In this document: positions 29,840 to 38,023 of the stretch, one piece after another
Position numbering within the stretch: the stretch's first letter is position 1
Layout: each line of letters opens with the position of its first letter
Source of the DNA: Candidatus Kaiserbacteria bacterium RIFCSPHIGHO2_12_FULL_56_13
GTDB lineage: Bacteria > Patescibacteriota > Minisyncoccia > Phycocordibacterales > Phycocordibacteraceae
Assembly: GCA_001781625.1 (NCBI GenBank)
Contig: MFLS01000002.1
Coordinates: 19,957 to 66,039 of the forward strand
Direction of reading: 5' to 3'
Length of the DNA stretch: 46,083 nucleotides
Position numbers and translations under genes: made by a program
The notes under the pieces: generated by a model
What the model saw: only the letters and a program-made list of their open reading frames with translations
Told to the model about the DNA's origin: nothing
The model's database searches: none

Positions 29840-29873
29840 AAAGGGGCGCTCCCATGAGGAGCGCCCCTTTTGC
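29840..29873 (+). terminator. Strong intrinsic terminator
   Basis: AAAGGGGCGCTCC (29840-29852) pairs perfectly with GGAGCGCCCCTTT (29858-29870), 13 bp, followed by T. The A-run on the 5' side means it could also end the convergent minus-strand gene at 29876. Confidence 0.9.
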
Positions 29874-29875
29874 CG

Positions 29876-30121
29876 TTAATGCGTCGTGCGATTGTTCCCT
29901 AGTGAGCCGAGCGCTCGGCGTATCGCCGCCCTGATCTTTGCTCCAACATATCGTTGTTGCTCATGGGGATCAACCGGGAATTGCCGGTGAGCTTCTCTGT
30001 GTGCGGCCGACGCAATCTTCGCCAGGTCTTCAATGACCTCCTCCGTGCTTGCGTGCGGGAATATAGCCCGAGCCTGACGAACAGCTTCTTTCATAAAATC
30101 GCCAACCACGATACCCACCAT
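29876..30121 (-). CDS. Unknown 81-aa basic protein
   Basis: A good promoter (30142-30170, minus strand) and a terminator on its 3' side frame this ORF. The product is helical, with repeated Ala/Arg/Glu content and four His residues (FPHASTEEV, AHREAHRQFPVDPHEQ) and a basic C-terminal half (AKIRAAIRRALGS). No family is recognised. The transcription signals make it more likely real than chance. Confidence 0.55.
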   Translation of the reverse strand: MVGIVVGDFMKEAVRQARAIFPHASTEEVIEDLAKIASAAHREAHRQFPVDPHEQQRYVGAKIRAAIRRALGSLGNNRTTH

Positions 30122-30141
30122 TTGTTCTGTTGCCGGTTAAT

Positions 30142-30170
30142 ATTGTACTGTATTCTTTATATTTATGCAA
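30142..30170 (-). promoter_or_regulatory. Promoter of the 81-aa gene, overlapping the start of the divergent gene
   Basis: On the minus strand TTGCAT (30170-30165), a 17-base spacer and TACAAT (30147-30142) are near consensus. The -35 box covers the ATG (30165-30167) of the ComEC-like nuclease gene on the other strand. Confidence 0.7.
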
Positions 30171-31028
30171 GTTCGCGCGATTAGCCGCCCGTATCTGTTT
30201 CTCGCCGTTGTGGGCCTGTTCGTTGTGAATTTTTTCATCTTTCGCGCGGCGCTTGCGCCGCGCGTTCTCTCCGTGGTGGTGCTTGATATCGGGCAGGGTG
30301 ACTCAATCCTCATCGAGGGCCCGACAGGCATCACGATGCTCGTTGACGGCGGCCCCGACCGAGGGGTGCTTCGTGAACTCGGCGCCGTTTTGCCGCTTGG
30401 CGAGCGCACAATAGACGCCGTCGTCGCCACCCACCCTGATAAAGACCATATCGGCGGCTTGCCTGATGTATTTGCAAACTACGAGGTCGCATATTTCCTC
30501 GAGCCCGGGATACCGAATGACACGAATGCGGCGCGCGCCCTTGAGGCAGCGGCTCATGAGGAGCAGGGCATGACGCGCACCGTCGCGCGACGCGGCATGC
30601 GCCTTGATCTTGGCGGGGGCGCCTATGCCGATATTCTCTACCCCGACCGCGACCCGGCGAGAATGGATACGAACGACGGTTCTATCGTCATGCATCTTGC
30701 GTATGGGCAGACCTCTTTCATGCTGACCGGCGACCTCACATCAGATATAGAAGCATGGCTTCTTGTACTTGATGGTGAGGATGGCGAGTTGCCGACCGAT
30801 GTGTTTAAGGCGGGACATCACGGCTCGAAGTATTCGACGAGCGAAGCGTGGCTTGCGGCACTCAATCCTTCTGTTGTCGCAATTTCGGTCGGGGAGCGAA
30901 ACTCCTACGGCCACCCGACGCCCGAAGTCCTCGCGCGCGTTGCGGCAGCGGGCGCCGCCGTCTATCGCACTGATGAAGACGGCCGTCTCACTTTCACCTC
31001 TGACGGCGAGAGAGTGAGGAGAGATTAA
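30165..31028 (+). CDS. ComEC-type metallo-beta-lactamase-fold nuclease domain protein
   Basis: The 287-aa protein has one N-terminal transmembrane helix (FLAVVGLFVVNFFIFRAAL) and then a metallo-beta-lactamase fold. VVLDIGQGDSILIEGP and MLVDGGPD are followed by the metal motif ATHPDKDHIGG, MLTGDLTSD, FKAGHHGSKYSTS and SVGERNSYGHPTPEVL. This matches the C-terminal domain of ComEC, which is thought to degrade one DNA strand during uptake. It probably works with the comEC channel at 27579, from which it is separated by sod and two small genes. Confidence 0.9.
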   Translation: MQVRAISRPYLFLAVVGLFVVNFFIFRAALAPRVLSVVVLDIGQGDSILIEGPTGITMLVDGGPDRGVLRELGAVLPLGERTIDAVVATHPDKDHIGGLPDVFANYEVAYFLEPGIPNDTNAARALEAAAHEEQGMTRTVARRGMRLDLGGGAYADILYPDRDPARMDTNDGSIVMHLAYGQTSFMLTGDLTSDIEAWLLVLDGEDGELPTDVFKAGHHGSKYSTSEAWLAALNPSVVAISVGERNSYGHPTPEVLARVAAAGAAVYRTDEDGRLTFTSDGERVRRD

Positions 31029-31267
31029 AGCACGCCTGCTTTCTTGAGGGAGTGGTAGGCGCCGCGCTTCTTGATTGCGCGCAAGCCCTTTACCGAGACA
31101 TCGACAAGCACGGTCTTGTTAAGTTCGGGTATGAAGATGCGACGGCGTTGAAGGTTTGCCTTGCGGCGCGTCTTGCCAGAGGGGTTAAACTGCGTCGCGC
31201 GGGTGCGGTTAGAATATCGACCTCCGACTTGGGTTGATTTGCCGGTGATGACGCATGCTCGTGCCAT
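31025..31267 (-). CDS. rpmB: 50S ribosomal protein L28
   Basis: The 80-aa protein begins MARACVITGKSTQVGGRYSN and continues with the KTRRKANLQRRRIFIPE block of L28. It has only one cysteine near the start, so no complete zinc ribbon. The start is at ATG 31267. It is convergent with the ComEC-like nuclease gene, whose stop overlaps its own by three bases. Confidence 0.95.
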   Translation of the reverse strand: MARACVITGKSTQVGGRYSNRTRATQFNPSGKTRRKANLQRRRIFIPELNKTVLVDVSVKGLRAIKKRGAYHSLKKAGVL

Positions 31268-31295
31268 AGGTAGCTCGCATGCTACCATGAGTTTT
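31267..31295. promoter_or_regulatory. Overlapping divergent promoters of rpmB and the M50 protease
   Basis: The minus-strand TGG-TAGCAT box (-10 at 31284-31279) lies 11 bases before the rpmB ATG. The plus-strand TGC-TACCAT box (-10 at 31283-31288) overlaps it and points to ATG 31309. GGTAGC/GCTACC also forms an inverted repeat here. Confidence 0.45.
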
Positions 31296-31308
31296 CACGA
31301 GCGCAACT

Positions 31309-31932
31309 ATGGAGGCAGTCTTTCTTACCCTTGTTCTTATCATCTCGGTCATCGCGCACGAGGTGGCGCACGGCTATGCGGCCTCCGTGCTTGGCGACCC
31401 GACTGCGCGGCTTGCGGGGCGTCTGACTTTGAACCCGCTGCCGCACATCGACCCCATTGGCTCAATCATCATCCCCGCGCTCCTCGTGTTTGCGAACGCC
31501 AGCGTCCTCTTCGGCTGGGCAAAGCCCGTACCGTATAACCCCCATAATCTGAAGCATCATCGGTGGGGTGAGGCGATCGTCGCGGTGGCGGGGTCGGGCG
31601 TCAATCTCCTCCTCGCTGTGCTCTTTGCGCTTGTCGCGCGTCTCACCGCAGACATCGCTCCTGCCGCCTCTGAACTCGCTGCACTCATCGTGTTCGTGAA
31701 CCTCTTCTTGGGCCTCTTGAACCTGATCCCCCTCCCGCCCTTAGACGGCTACACGGTGCTTCGGAGCATCGTGCCTTTCTCGGTCGCTCGGGCACTGCAG
31801 GATCTCGAGATGCGCGTCCGCGCGCTCGGGGCGATCGGCCTCTTTGTCACGCTCCTCATATTCATATTTGTGCTCGCAAGCCCCTTCTATGCATTCGTGT
31901 CGTGGCTCTTCGGCCTCTTGGTGGGCGCGTGA
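31309..31932 (+). CDS. Site-2 protease family (M50) membrane metalloprotease
   Basis: This intramembrane zinc protease has 207 aa. The active site HEVAHG lies near residue 17 in the first helix, and the second metal motif NLIPLPPLDG lies in a later helix. About five transmembrane segments are visible, and GWAKPVPYNP is typical of the short bacterial family without PDZ or CBS domains. Substrates are unknown; such enzymes usually cleave membrane-bound regulators. It is transcribed towards rpsL. Confidence 0.92.
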   Translation: MEAVFLTLVLIISVIAHEVAHGYAASVLGDPTARLAGRLTLNPLPHIDPIGSIIIPALLVFANASVLFGWAKPVPYNPHNLKHHRWGEAIVAVAGSGVNLLLAVLFALVARLTADIAPAASELAALIVFVNLFLGLLNLIPLPPLDGYTVLRSIVPFSVARALQDLEMRVRALGAIGLFVTLLIFIFVLASPFYAFVSWLFGLLVGA

Positions 31933-32009
31933 TTGCAATAGTGCCTTTATTCATTTATAGTGCTCGGTGACCCCTGCCTGCCGGCAGGCGCACACGGGGT
32001 CATTTTTTT
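31933..32009 (+). promoter_or_regulatory. rpsL promoter and 5'-terminal hairpin leader
   Basis: TTGCAA (31933-31938), 17 bases, and TATAGT (31956-31961) form a near-consensus promoter. The predicted start coincides with GTGACCCC (31967-31974), which pairs with GGGGTCAT (31996-32003) around a perfect GCCTGCC/GGCAGGC palindrome. Seven T then lead to ATG 32011. The shape is that of an attenuator or a protective 5' hairpin. Confidence 0.75.
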
Positions 32010-32010
32010 A

Positions 32011-32418
32011 ATGTCCACTATCAATCAGCTCGCGAAGAGGCATCGCAAAGATAAACCTCGTAAAACGAAGGTCCTCGCCCTTGGGCGCGGCTTTAATGTA
32101 CTCAAAAATCGCCCGGCATTCTATTCGGCGCCCTTTAAGCGCGGCGTCTGCATCAAGGTCACCACGAAGACGCCGCGCAAACCGAACTCCGCGATCCGCA
32201 AGATCGCTCGTGTCCGGCTCACGAACGGCATGGAGGTCACCGCCTATATCCCGGGCGAGGGGCACAATTTGCAAGAGCACTCGGTCGTGATGCTCCGCGG
32301 CGGGCGCGTGAAGGACATCGGCGTGCAGTACACGGTCGTGCGCGGCAAACTCGATACGGCCGGTATCGAGAAGCGTCGCCGTGGCCGCTCGCTCTACGGC
32401 GCGAAGCGCCCGAAATAA
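32011..32418 (+). CDS. rpsL: 30S ribosomal protein S12
   Basis: S12 sits at the decoding centre. The 135-aa protein has the conserved KPNSAIRKIARVRLTNG loop, YIPGEGHNLQEHSVVMLRGG, and the C-terminal RRGRSLYGAKRPK. Positions linked to streptomycin resistance carry the usual wild-type lysines (TPRKPNSA), although one region reads GGRVKDIGV with valine. ATG 32011 gives the normal start. It is the first gene of the str operon. Confidence 0.97.
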   Translation: MSTINQLAKRHRKDKPRKTKVLALGRGFNVLKNRPAFYSAPFKRGVCIKVTTKTPRKPNSAIRKIARVRLTNGMEVTAYIPGEGHNLQEHSVVMLRGGRVKDIGVQYTVVRGKLDTAGIEKRRRGRSLYGAKRPK

Positions 32419-32421
32419 GCT

Positions 32422-32886
32422 ATGCGTCGCCCAATTAGAAAGCCGCGCACATGGAAGCCCGATTTAGAGTACAAGTCAGAGGGTGTCGCGCGTTTTATCA
32501 ACGCCGTGATGTGGGATGGGAAAAAAGACACGGCGCGGCGCGTCGTTTACGATGCTTTTTCAAAAATAAAAGAGGGTGGGGCAAACCCGCTTGAGACCTT
32601 TGAGGCGGCGATTCGCAATGCCTCGCCTTTGATGGAGGTACGCTCGCGTCGCGTCGGGGGCGCGAACTACCAAGTGCCGCGCGAAGTGCCGCAAAATCGT
32701 CGCCTCGCGCTCGCATACCGTTGGCTTATTGGCTCGGCTCGCTCGAAGAAAGGCCGCCCGATGGCCGATAAACTTGCTGAAGAGCTCTCGCTTGCCGCGA
32801 AGAACGAGGGTGAAGCGATCAAGAAGAAGGACGAGATGCACCGCATGGCTGAAGCGAACAAAGCCTTCGCCCACTTTGCCTGGTAA
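32422..32886 (+). CDS. rpsG: 30S ribosomal protein S7
   Basis: S7 organises the 16S 3' domain. The 154-aa protein has FINAVMWDGKKDTARRVVYD, NASPLMEVRSRRVGGANYQVP and ALAYRWLIGSARSKKGRPM as expected. It lies three bases after rpsL. In most bacteria fusA follows directly; here a terminator and a minus-strand orphan gene intervene. Confidence 0.97.
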   Translation: MRRPIRKPRTWKPDLEYKSEGVARFINAVMWDGKKDTARRVVYDAFSKIKEGGANPLETFEAAIRNASPLMEVRSRRVGGANYQVPREVPQNRRLALAYRWLIGSARSKKGRPMADKLAEELSLAAKNEGEAIKKKDEMHRMAEANKAFAHFAW

Positions 32887-32891
32887 AGAAA

Positions 32892-32918
32892 AACGGCGCC
32901 CGAGGGGCGCCGTTTTTT
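32892..32918. terminator. Bidirectional intrinsic terminator after rpsG
   Basis: AACGGCGCCC (32892-32901) pairs perfectly with GGGCGCCGTT (32905-32914), with T-rich bases on one side and A-rich on the other. It ends rpsL-rpsG and can also end the convergent gene at 32929. Confidence 0.92.
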
Positions 32919-32928
32919 AGAGTTCACT

Positions 32929-33306
32929 TCAGTCCGTGTCTTTTTCTTTCGTCCGTCGACAATGCCGGGGGTTGAAGTAGATGATTGAGCCCGGATGTTT
33001 CATCACCTGTTCTGCCGTCTCGGGGTCGAGGGGGACCCCTTTGGGAATTGTTTGCACGAAACCGTCTTTGTGCAGGTAGATCCTTTTTGGAGCGAACCAA
33101 TCTCTCCCTCGCGCGTCTCTCGCGAAGGTCATGTAAACGGCGCCCTGTCGCGTCTCGGCAAGACGGCTCACCTTAAAACAGGGCAGGGGAGCCGAGGTTT
33201 TGATGTGTTCTCCGCGAGGGGCTCGCGTGAACCCGAGCGCGAGCATTTTACGTGCGATTTCGTCGGGGGGCGGCTCCGTACGGCTTCGCCGTCGTAAAAC
33301 AGCCAT
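32929..33306 (-). CDS. Unknown 125-aa basic protein between rpsG and fusA
   Basis: The gene has a full set of signals: TTGCAA and TGG-extended TATAAC (33364-33337, minus strand), then a GGAGGA Shine-Dalgarno at 33317-33312, then ATG 33306. The product is basic (MAVLRRRSRTE), with a central segment AVYMTFARDARGRDWFAPKR and a Pro-rich C-terminal half. I recognise no family. Its position inside the str operon and its Shine-Dalgarno set it apart from neighbouring genes, suggesting later acquisition. Confidence 0.6.
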   Translation of the reverse strand: MAVLRRRSRTEPPPDEIARKMLALGFTRAPRGEHIKTSAPLPCFKVSRLAETRQGAVYMTFARDARGRDWFAPKRIYLHKDGFVQTIPKGVPLDPETAEQVMKHPGSIIYFNPRHCRRTKEKDTD

Positions 33307-33336
33307 TGGTTTCCTCCGCGTATGTTCCTAGTTGCC

Positions 33337-33364
33337 GTTATACCACAATGCAATGCTTTTGCAA
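33337..33364 (-). promoter_or_regulatory. Promoter of the 125-aa orphan gene
   Basis: On the minus strand TTGCAA (33364-33359), 16 bases, and TGG-preceded TATAAC (33342-33337). It runs back to back with the fusA promoter. Confidence 0.65.
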
Positions 33365-33371
33365 ATGCCCG

Positions 33372-33434
33372 TTGCTTTTTATACAAAGTTCGTTATTGTA
33401 CGCATAACGCCTCGGCGTTTTTATTTTTGTAGAC
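33372..33434 (+). promoter_or_regulatory. fusA promoter and 5'-terminal hairpin leader
   Basis: TTGCTT (33372-33377), 16 bases, and TATTGT (33394-33399). The predicted start falls at AACGC (33406-33410), which pairs with GCGTT (33415-33419) around a CTCG loop. A T-rich run to 33429 then leads to ATG 33435. Confidence 0.7.
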
Positions 33435-35582
33435 ATGAATCGGGATTACCCACTAGAGAAAGTCCGTAACTTCGGGATTATCGCGCATATTGATGCGGGT
33501 AAGACGACTACGTCTGAACGCGTCCTTTTCTATACCGGTTCCCAGCACAAGATAGGCGAGGTGCACGAGGGCGATACCACGACCGACTGGATGGAGCAGG
33601 AGCGGGAGCGTGGTATCACGATCACCGCAGCCGCCATTACCTGCTTTTGGGTACCGACACGCGAAAAGGACAAAGCCGACATTACAAAAAAGTTTCGTTT
33701 CAATATCATCGACACGCCGGGCCACATCGACTTCACCGCTGAAGTGAAGCGAAGCATGCGCGTGCTTGACGGCGCCGTCGTCGTTTTTGACGGTGTCGCG
33801 GGCGTCGAGCCGCAGAGCGAGACGAACTGGCGCTACGCCGACGAGGCGAATGTCCCGCGCCTCTGCTTTATTAACAAGCTCGACCGTACGGGCGCCTCGT
33901 TCGAGCGCTCGTACGCCTCGATCCTCGATCGCCTCTCGAAAAAGGCCGTCAGGATGCAAATACCCATAGGAGAGGAGGGTAATCACGAGGGAGTGATCGA
34001 CCTCCTCGCCATGAAGGCGTATCGATTTGAAGGCGACATGGGCAAAACGGTAGTTGAGGGCGAAATTCCCGAGGACCTCCTCGAAGAGGCAAAAAAGTAT
34101 CGCCACGAACTCATTGAGCGCATCGTCGAGCACGATGACGCGGCGATGCATGCGTATCTTGAGGGAAAGGAGCCCGCACTCGATGAACTGAAGAATATTT
34201 TGCGTAAGGCAGTCATCAATAACGCCGTTTTCCCGGTCTTCACCGGTTCGGCGCTCAAAAATAAAGGGGTGCAACTCGTCCTCGATGCGGTCGTTGATTA
34301 CCTCCCCTCTCCTTTGGACCTCCCGCCGGTCAAGGGCATTAATCCGAAAACCGGCGAAGAGCTCGTGCGCTACGCCTCTGACGATGAGCCCTTCACCGCG
34401 CTCGCCTTCAAGCTCCAGGCCGATCCCTTTGTCGGCCAGCTCACCTTCTTCAGGGTCTATGCGGGTACCGTTGAGGCGGGCTCTTACATTTACAACGCGA
34501 CCACCGGCACCAAGGAGCGGCTCGGCCGCATCGTGCGGCTCCAAGCCGACAAGCGCGAGGAGGTAAAGAAGGTCTTCTCGGGCGAAATCGCCGCCGCGGT
34601 TGGCCTCAAAGACACGAAAACCTCGCACACCTTGTGCGTTGAAGACGCACCCATTATCCTTGAATCCATCAAGTTCCCCGAGCCCGTGGTCTCACTTCGC
34701 ATTGAGCCAAAAACTAAGGCCGATCAGGAGAAGATGGGCATGGCCCTCAAAAAACTTTCAGATGAAGACCCGACCTTTCGCGTCTCGACCGATGACGAGA
34801 CGCTTGAAACGATTATTTCAGGCATGGGCGAGCTTCACCTCGAGATACTTGTTGACCGTATGAAGCGCGAATTCAGTGTCGAGGCCAATGTGGGGAAGCC
34901 GCAGGTGGCGTATCGCGAGACGATCCTCGGTACTTCGGAGGCCGAAGGCAAGTACATCAAGCAGACGGGTGGTCGCGGGCAATACGGCCATGTCCGCATC
35001 AGGATGAAAAAAATGGAGCCGCTCGAGGAGGGCAAGAAAATCGCGAAGAACACGACACGTGAAGATCACTTTGAATTCGTGAACTCCATCAAGGGCGGCG
35101 TTGTCCCGCAAGAGTACATCCCGGCGGTTGAAAAGGGTGTGCGGGAGGCGATGGGGCGCGGCATTTTGGCCGGCTTTCCTGTCGTGGATGTCTCCGTCGA
35201 TCTCTACGACGGCTCGTACCACGATGTTGACTCGTCAGAGATCGCCTTTAAGATTGCGGCCTCGATGGCTTTTCAGGACGCAGCGAACCGCGCGAAACCG
35301 GTCCTCCTTGAACCGATCATGAAGATAGAGGTAGTGGTGCCTGAGCAATTCATGGGTGACATTACGGGCTCTCTCTCCGGTAAACGCGGCGCTATCGAGA
35401 GCATGGAGGATCGCGGGCAAAACAAAGCGATCAGCGCCAAAGTCCCACTTTCAGAGATGTTCGGTTACACGACCCAGCTCCGTTCGATGACCGAAGGCCG
35501 CGGCTCGATGACGATGGAGTTCGATCACTACGATGTCGTCCCGCAAAACGTCGCGGCCGACATCATCGCGAGCCGGAAGTAA
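33435..35582 (+). CDS. fusA: Translation elongation factor G
   Basis: EF-G is the GTPase that moves tRNAs and mRNA through the ribosome. The 715-aa protein has G1 AHIDAGKTTTSERVLF, ERERGITITAAA, G3 DTPGHIDF, G4 NKLDRTGA, and domains II-V ending with MTEGRGSMTMEFDHYDVVP. Everything expected is present. It is separated from rpsG and tuf by orphan genes and has its own promoter. Confidence 0.98.
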   Translation: MNRDYPLEKVRNFGIIAHIDAGKTTTSERVLFYTGSQHKIGEVHEGDTTTDWMEQERERGITITAAAITCFWVPTREKDKADITKKFRFNIIDTPGHIDFTAEVKRSMRVLDGAVVVFDGVAGVEPQSETNWRYADEANVPRLCFINKLDRTGASFERSYASILDRLSKKAVRMQIPIGEEGNHEGVIDLLAMKAYRFEGDMGKTVVEGEIPEDLLEEAKKYRHELIERIVEHDDAAMHAYLEGKEPALDELKNILRKAVINNAVFPVFTGSALKNKGVQLVLDAVVDYLPSPLDLPPVKGINPKTGEELVRYASDDEPFTALAFKLQADPFVGQLTFFRVYAGTVEAGSYIYNATTGTKERLGRIVRLQADKREEVKKVFSGEIAAAVGLKDTKTSHTLCVEDAPIILESIKFPEPVVSLRIEPKTKADQEKMGMALKKLSDEDPTFRVSTDDETLETIISGMGELHLEILVDRMKREFSVEANVGKPQVAYRETILGTSEAEGKYIKQTGGRGQYGHVRIRMKKMEPLEEGKKIAKNTTREDHFEFVNSIKGGVVPQEYIPAVEKGVREAMGRGILAGFPVVDVSVDLYDGSYHDVDSSEIAFKIAASMAFQDAANRAKPVLLEPIMKIEVVVPEQFMGDITGSLSGKRGAIESMEDRGQNKAISAKVPLSEMFGYTTQLRSMTEGRGSMTMEFDHYDVVPQNVAADIIASRK

Positions 35583-35660
35583 CGCATCCACGAACACTAT
35601 CCCCAGGGGCTCTTGACCGGTGGGGTATCATTAAAGGTGGAGATAACCAAGGAGAGTGCG

Positions 35661-36110
35661 ATGCCGAAATCGACAGAGGACTGCGTTCGCGAGTACATCG
35701 AAGCTCAAGCAGGACGAGTTCTTACCAACCTGGCAGAACCCACGCTCCAAGCAGAACTTCTTGTTGCGGGCAAGATGCGGATATGCACCTTCTCGTGCAG
35801 GAAGAACCCGCTTAAAATAGCGGTTATCGTTGGTCGGGCCCAAGCCGATGTGGAGGTGTTTCTTGATGAACTTATACGCATCGATCCGCAGGGCGACTTT
35901 TCGTATCGCGTGGGGAACGATAGCGAATACATCTACTGGGTGTTCGATCTCCTTGTGCCAGACGGCTCGCTCACCAAGCTCCTCGGCCTTTGGCACTCAC
36001 TTGCCGAAATCGAGGTGGCAAAGCTCGACAGTATCTCTTTGCTCGATGATCAAGAGGGGTCACGTATATCGGGGTACGAATTTCCTGTCGTGAGCACGCT
36101 TCGGCACTGA
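35661..36110 (+). CDS. Unknown 149-aa protein between fusA and tuf
   Basis: AAGGAG (35649-35654) lies six bases before ATG 35661, a textbook Shine-Dalgarno. The product is soluble and mixed alpha/beta (IAVIVGRAQADVEVFLDELI, YIYWVFDLLVPDGSLTKLL). It has three cysteines and no known motif. A terminator follows immediately, so it behaves as a separate unit dropped between fusA and tuf. Function unknown; acquisition is suggested by its start signal and position. Confidence 0.65.
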   Translation: MPKSTEDCVREYIEAQAGRVLTNLAEPTLQAELLVAGKMRICTFSCRKNPLKIAVIVGRAQADVEVFLDELIRIDPQGDFSYRVGNDSEYIYWVFDLLVPDGSLTKLLGLWHSLAEIEVAKLDSISLLDDQEGSRISGYEFPVVSTLRH

Positions 36111-36125
36111 CTTGTGTACAGAACG

Positions 36126-36165
36126 CGGCCGCTATCGAGAGCGATAGCGGCCGTCTTGCATTTTT
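36126..36165 (+). terminator. Intrinsic terminator before tuf
   Basis: CGGCCGCTATCG (36126-36137) pairs perfectly with CGATAGCGGCCG (36142-36153), followed by TCTTGCATTTTT. Confidence 0.85.
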
Positions 36166-36211
36166 GGGCGCCCTCCGGTACATTCTCCTATAACGCAGTA
36201 CCGCATGTACT

Positions 36212-36282
36212 TTGTCGTGTGTGCGGTTGGCGCGTATTACCAGACCTCCCCCGCGAGGGGGAACTATTTACCAATCGCTATC
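36212..36282 (+). promoter_or_regulatory. tuf promoter and 5'-terminal hairpin
   Basis: TTGTCG (36212-36217), 17 bases, and TATTAC (36235-36240). CCCCC-GCGA-GGGGG (36248-36261) begins at the predicted start of transcription. A short AT-rich leader runs to ATG 36283. Confidence 0.7.
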
Positions 36283-37482
36283 ATGGCAGAATTTAATCGG
36301 GCAAAGCCGCACATGAATGTGGGCACCATCGGCCACGTCGACCACGGCAAGACGACCCTGACTGCTGGTATCTTGCATGTCCTCGACCTGCTCAAAGACA
36401 AGGGTTACAGCGCCCGCGTCGAGGCCGTCGATAAGATCGACAGCGCTCCTGAAGAGAAAGCGCGCGGTATTACTATCGCGCTCCACCACTCGGAGTACGA
36501 GACCCCGAACCGTCACTACGCGCACATCGATGCGCCGGGGCACGCTGACTATATTAAGAACATGATTACGGGTGCCGCCCAGATGGACGGCGCTGTCCTC
36601 GTCGTCGCCGCGACTGACGGCGTGATGCCCCAGACTCGCGAACACATCTTGCTTGCCAAGCAGGTGGGCCTCAAAAAGCTCATTGTCTTCCTTAACAAGG
36701 TAGACATGGTCGCCGAGAAAGATCTCATCGACCTCGTCGAAGAGGAGGTGCGCGAACTCCTCGCGAAGCAGGGCTACGACGGCAAAGGTACGCCGATTAT
36801 CCGCGGCTCGGGCTTGAAAGCCCTTGAGGCGAAAAGTGTTGATGATGAGTATGCAGCGAAGGCAAAAGAGCTCGTCGACACGATGGACACCTACTTTGAG
36901 GTGCCGGTTCGCGAGACAGACAAGCCGTTCTTGATGCCGATCGAAGACATCTTCTCGATCGAAGGCCGTGGCACCGTCGTGACTGGCCGCATCGAGCGCG
37001 GCGTCGTGAAGGTTGGCGAAGAGGTTGAGATCGTCGGTATCAAACCGACGGCAAAAACGACCGTCACGGGTATCGAGATGTTCAACAAGCAGCTCCAAGA
37101 GGGCATGGCAGGCGACAATGCCGGCGTCCTCCTTCGCGGTACGAAGAAAGAAGATGTGCATCGCGGGCAGGTTATCGCGAAGTCGGGCTCGGTGACTCCC
37201 CACACCGACTTTGAGTCCGAGGTCTACGTGCTCGGCAAGGATGAAGGCGGGCGACACACCCCTTTCTTCTCCGGCTATAAGCCGCAGTTCTATATCCGCA
37301 CGACTGATGTGACGGGCGAGGTCACCTTGCCTGAAGGAAAAGAGATGGTGATGCCGGGTGACACGATCACCTTCAAGGTAAAGCTCGTGGCGCCGGTCGC
37401 GCTTGAAGAGAAGCAGCGCTTCGCGATTCGCGAAGGCGGCAAGACGGTCGGCGCAGGCGTCGTGACGAAGATCACGGCATAA
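36283..37482 (+). CDS. tuf: Translation elongation factor Tu
   Basis: EF-Tu delivers aminoacyl-tRNA to the ribosome. The 399-aa protein has G1 GHVDHGKTTL, EEKARGITI, G3 DAPGHADYIKNMITGAAQMDG (the usual DCPGH Cys is Ala), G4 NKVDMV, then domains II and III (RGTVVTGRIERGVVKVGEEVEIVG; FRIREG-like FAIREGGKTVGAGVVT). ATG 36283 gives the normal start. rpsJ follows six bases after the stop and is probably cotranscribed. Confidence 0.98.
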   Translation: MAEFNRAKPHMNVGTIGHVDHGKTTLTAGILHVLDLLKDKGYSARVEAVDKIDSAPEEKARGITIALHHSEYETPNRHYAHIDAPGHADYIKNMITGAAQMDGAVLVVAATDGVMPQTREHILLAKQVGLKKLIVFLNKVDMVAEKDLIDLVEEEVRELLAKQGYDGKGTPIIRGSGLKALEAKSVDDEYAAKAKELVDTMDTYFEVPVRETDKPFLMPIEDIFSIEGRGTVVTGRIERGVVKVGEEVEIVGIKPTAKTTVTGIEMFNKQLQEGMAGDNAGVLLRGTKKEDVHRGQVIAKSGSVTPHTDFESEVYVLGKDEGGRHTPFFSGYKPQFYIRTTDVTGEVTLPEGKEMVMPGDTITFKVKLVAPVALEEKQRFAIREGGKTVGAGVVTKITA

Positions 37483-37488
37483 CTCTCA

Positions 37489-37929
37489 ATGGCGACAGCA
37501 GCGGCACCCTCCTCCGCTAAAGCTACGAAGGGCAAGAAACCTCGCGTAGCAAAAGCTAAAGCTGTTCCTAAGGCAAAGCCCAGGGCGTCTGTCGCTGTGC
37601 CAAAAGCCGCAGTTCCTGCAGTTGAGCACAAGCTTCGCATCAGGGTTCGCGCCTATGAGCACAAGATCCTCGATGTGTCAGTCAAGCAGATCATGGACAC
37701 GGCTGCGCGCTTTGACGCGAAGGTCGTGGGTCCGATCCCTTTGCCGACCGAGATCAAGCGCTGGACAGTGAACCGCTCGACCTTCGTGCATAAAGACGCG
37801 CGCGAGCAGTTCGAGATGCGGATCCACAAGCGCCTTATTGACATCCTGAACCCCTCTCCAAAGGTCGTCGAAGCCCTCACGAATTTGAATCTCCCATCCG
37901 GTGTCACGATCGACGTGAAGATGGTGTAG
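37489..37929 (+). CDS. rpsJ: 30S ribosomal protein S10 with basic N-terminal extension
   Basis: The S10 core (about residues 47-146) is normal: LRIRVRAYEHKILDVSV, GPIPLPTEIKRWTVNRSTFVHKDAREQFEMR, and ILNPSPKVVEAL. About 46 extra N-terminal residues are Ala/Lys/Pro-rich (AKATKGKKPRVAKAKAVP) and likely bind rRNA or are disordered. It is linked to tuf and cut off from rplC by a terminator and an orphan gene, unlike the usual S10 operon. Confidence 0.95.
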   Translation: MATAAAPSSAKATKGKKPRVAKAKAVPKAKPRASVAVPKAAVPAVEHKLRIRVRAYEHKILDVSVKQIMDTAARFDAKVVGPIPLPTEIKRWTVNRSTFVHKDAREQFEMRIHKRLIDILNPSPKVVEALTNLNLPSGVTIDVKMV

Positions 37930-37949
37930 ATTTTTCTCAAAATGTTTTC

Positions 37950-37980
37950 GCAAAATCGGCCGTGCGGCCGGTTTTGCTTT
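37950..37980 (+). terminator. Hairpin terminator after rpsJ
   Basis: GCAAAATCGGCC (37950-37961) pairs over 12 bp with GGCCGGTTTTGC (37966-37977), followed by TTTG. The T-tract is short. Confidence 0.65.
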
Positions 37981-38023
37981 GATGTGGTATGCTCGCACGC
38001 GGCTTGAAACAGGGGAGACATAT

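Noticed and set aside
37979..38023. TTG 37979 as the start of the 90-aa gene
   Set aside because: GTG 38024 has a well-spaced Shine-Dalgarno, and the upstream part overlaps the likely promoter.
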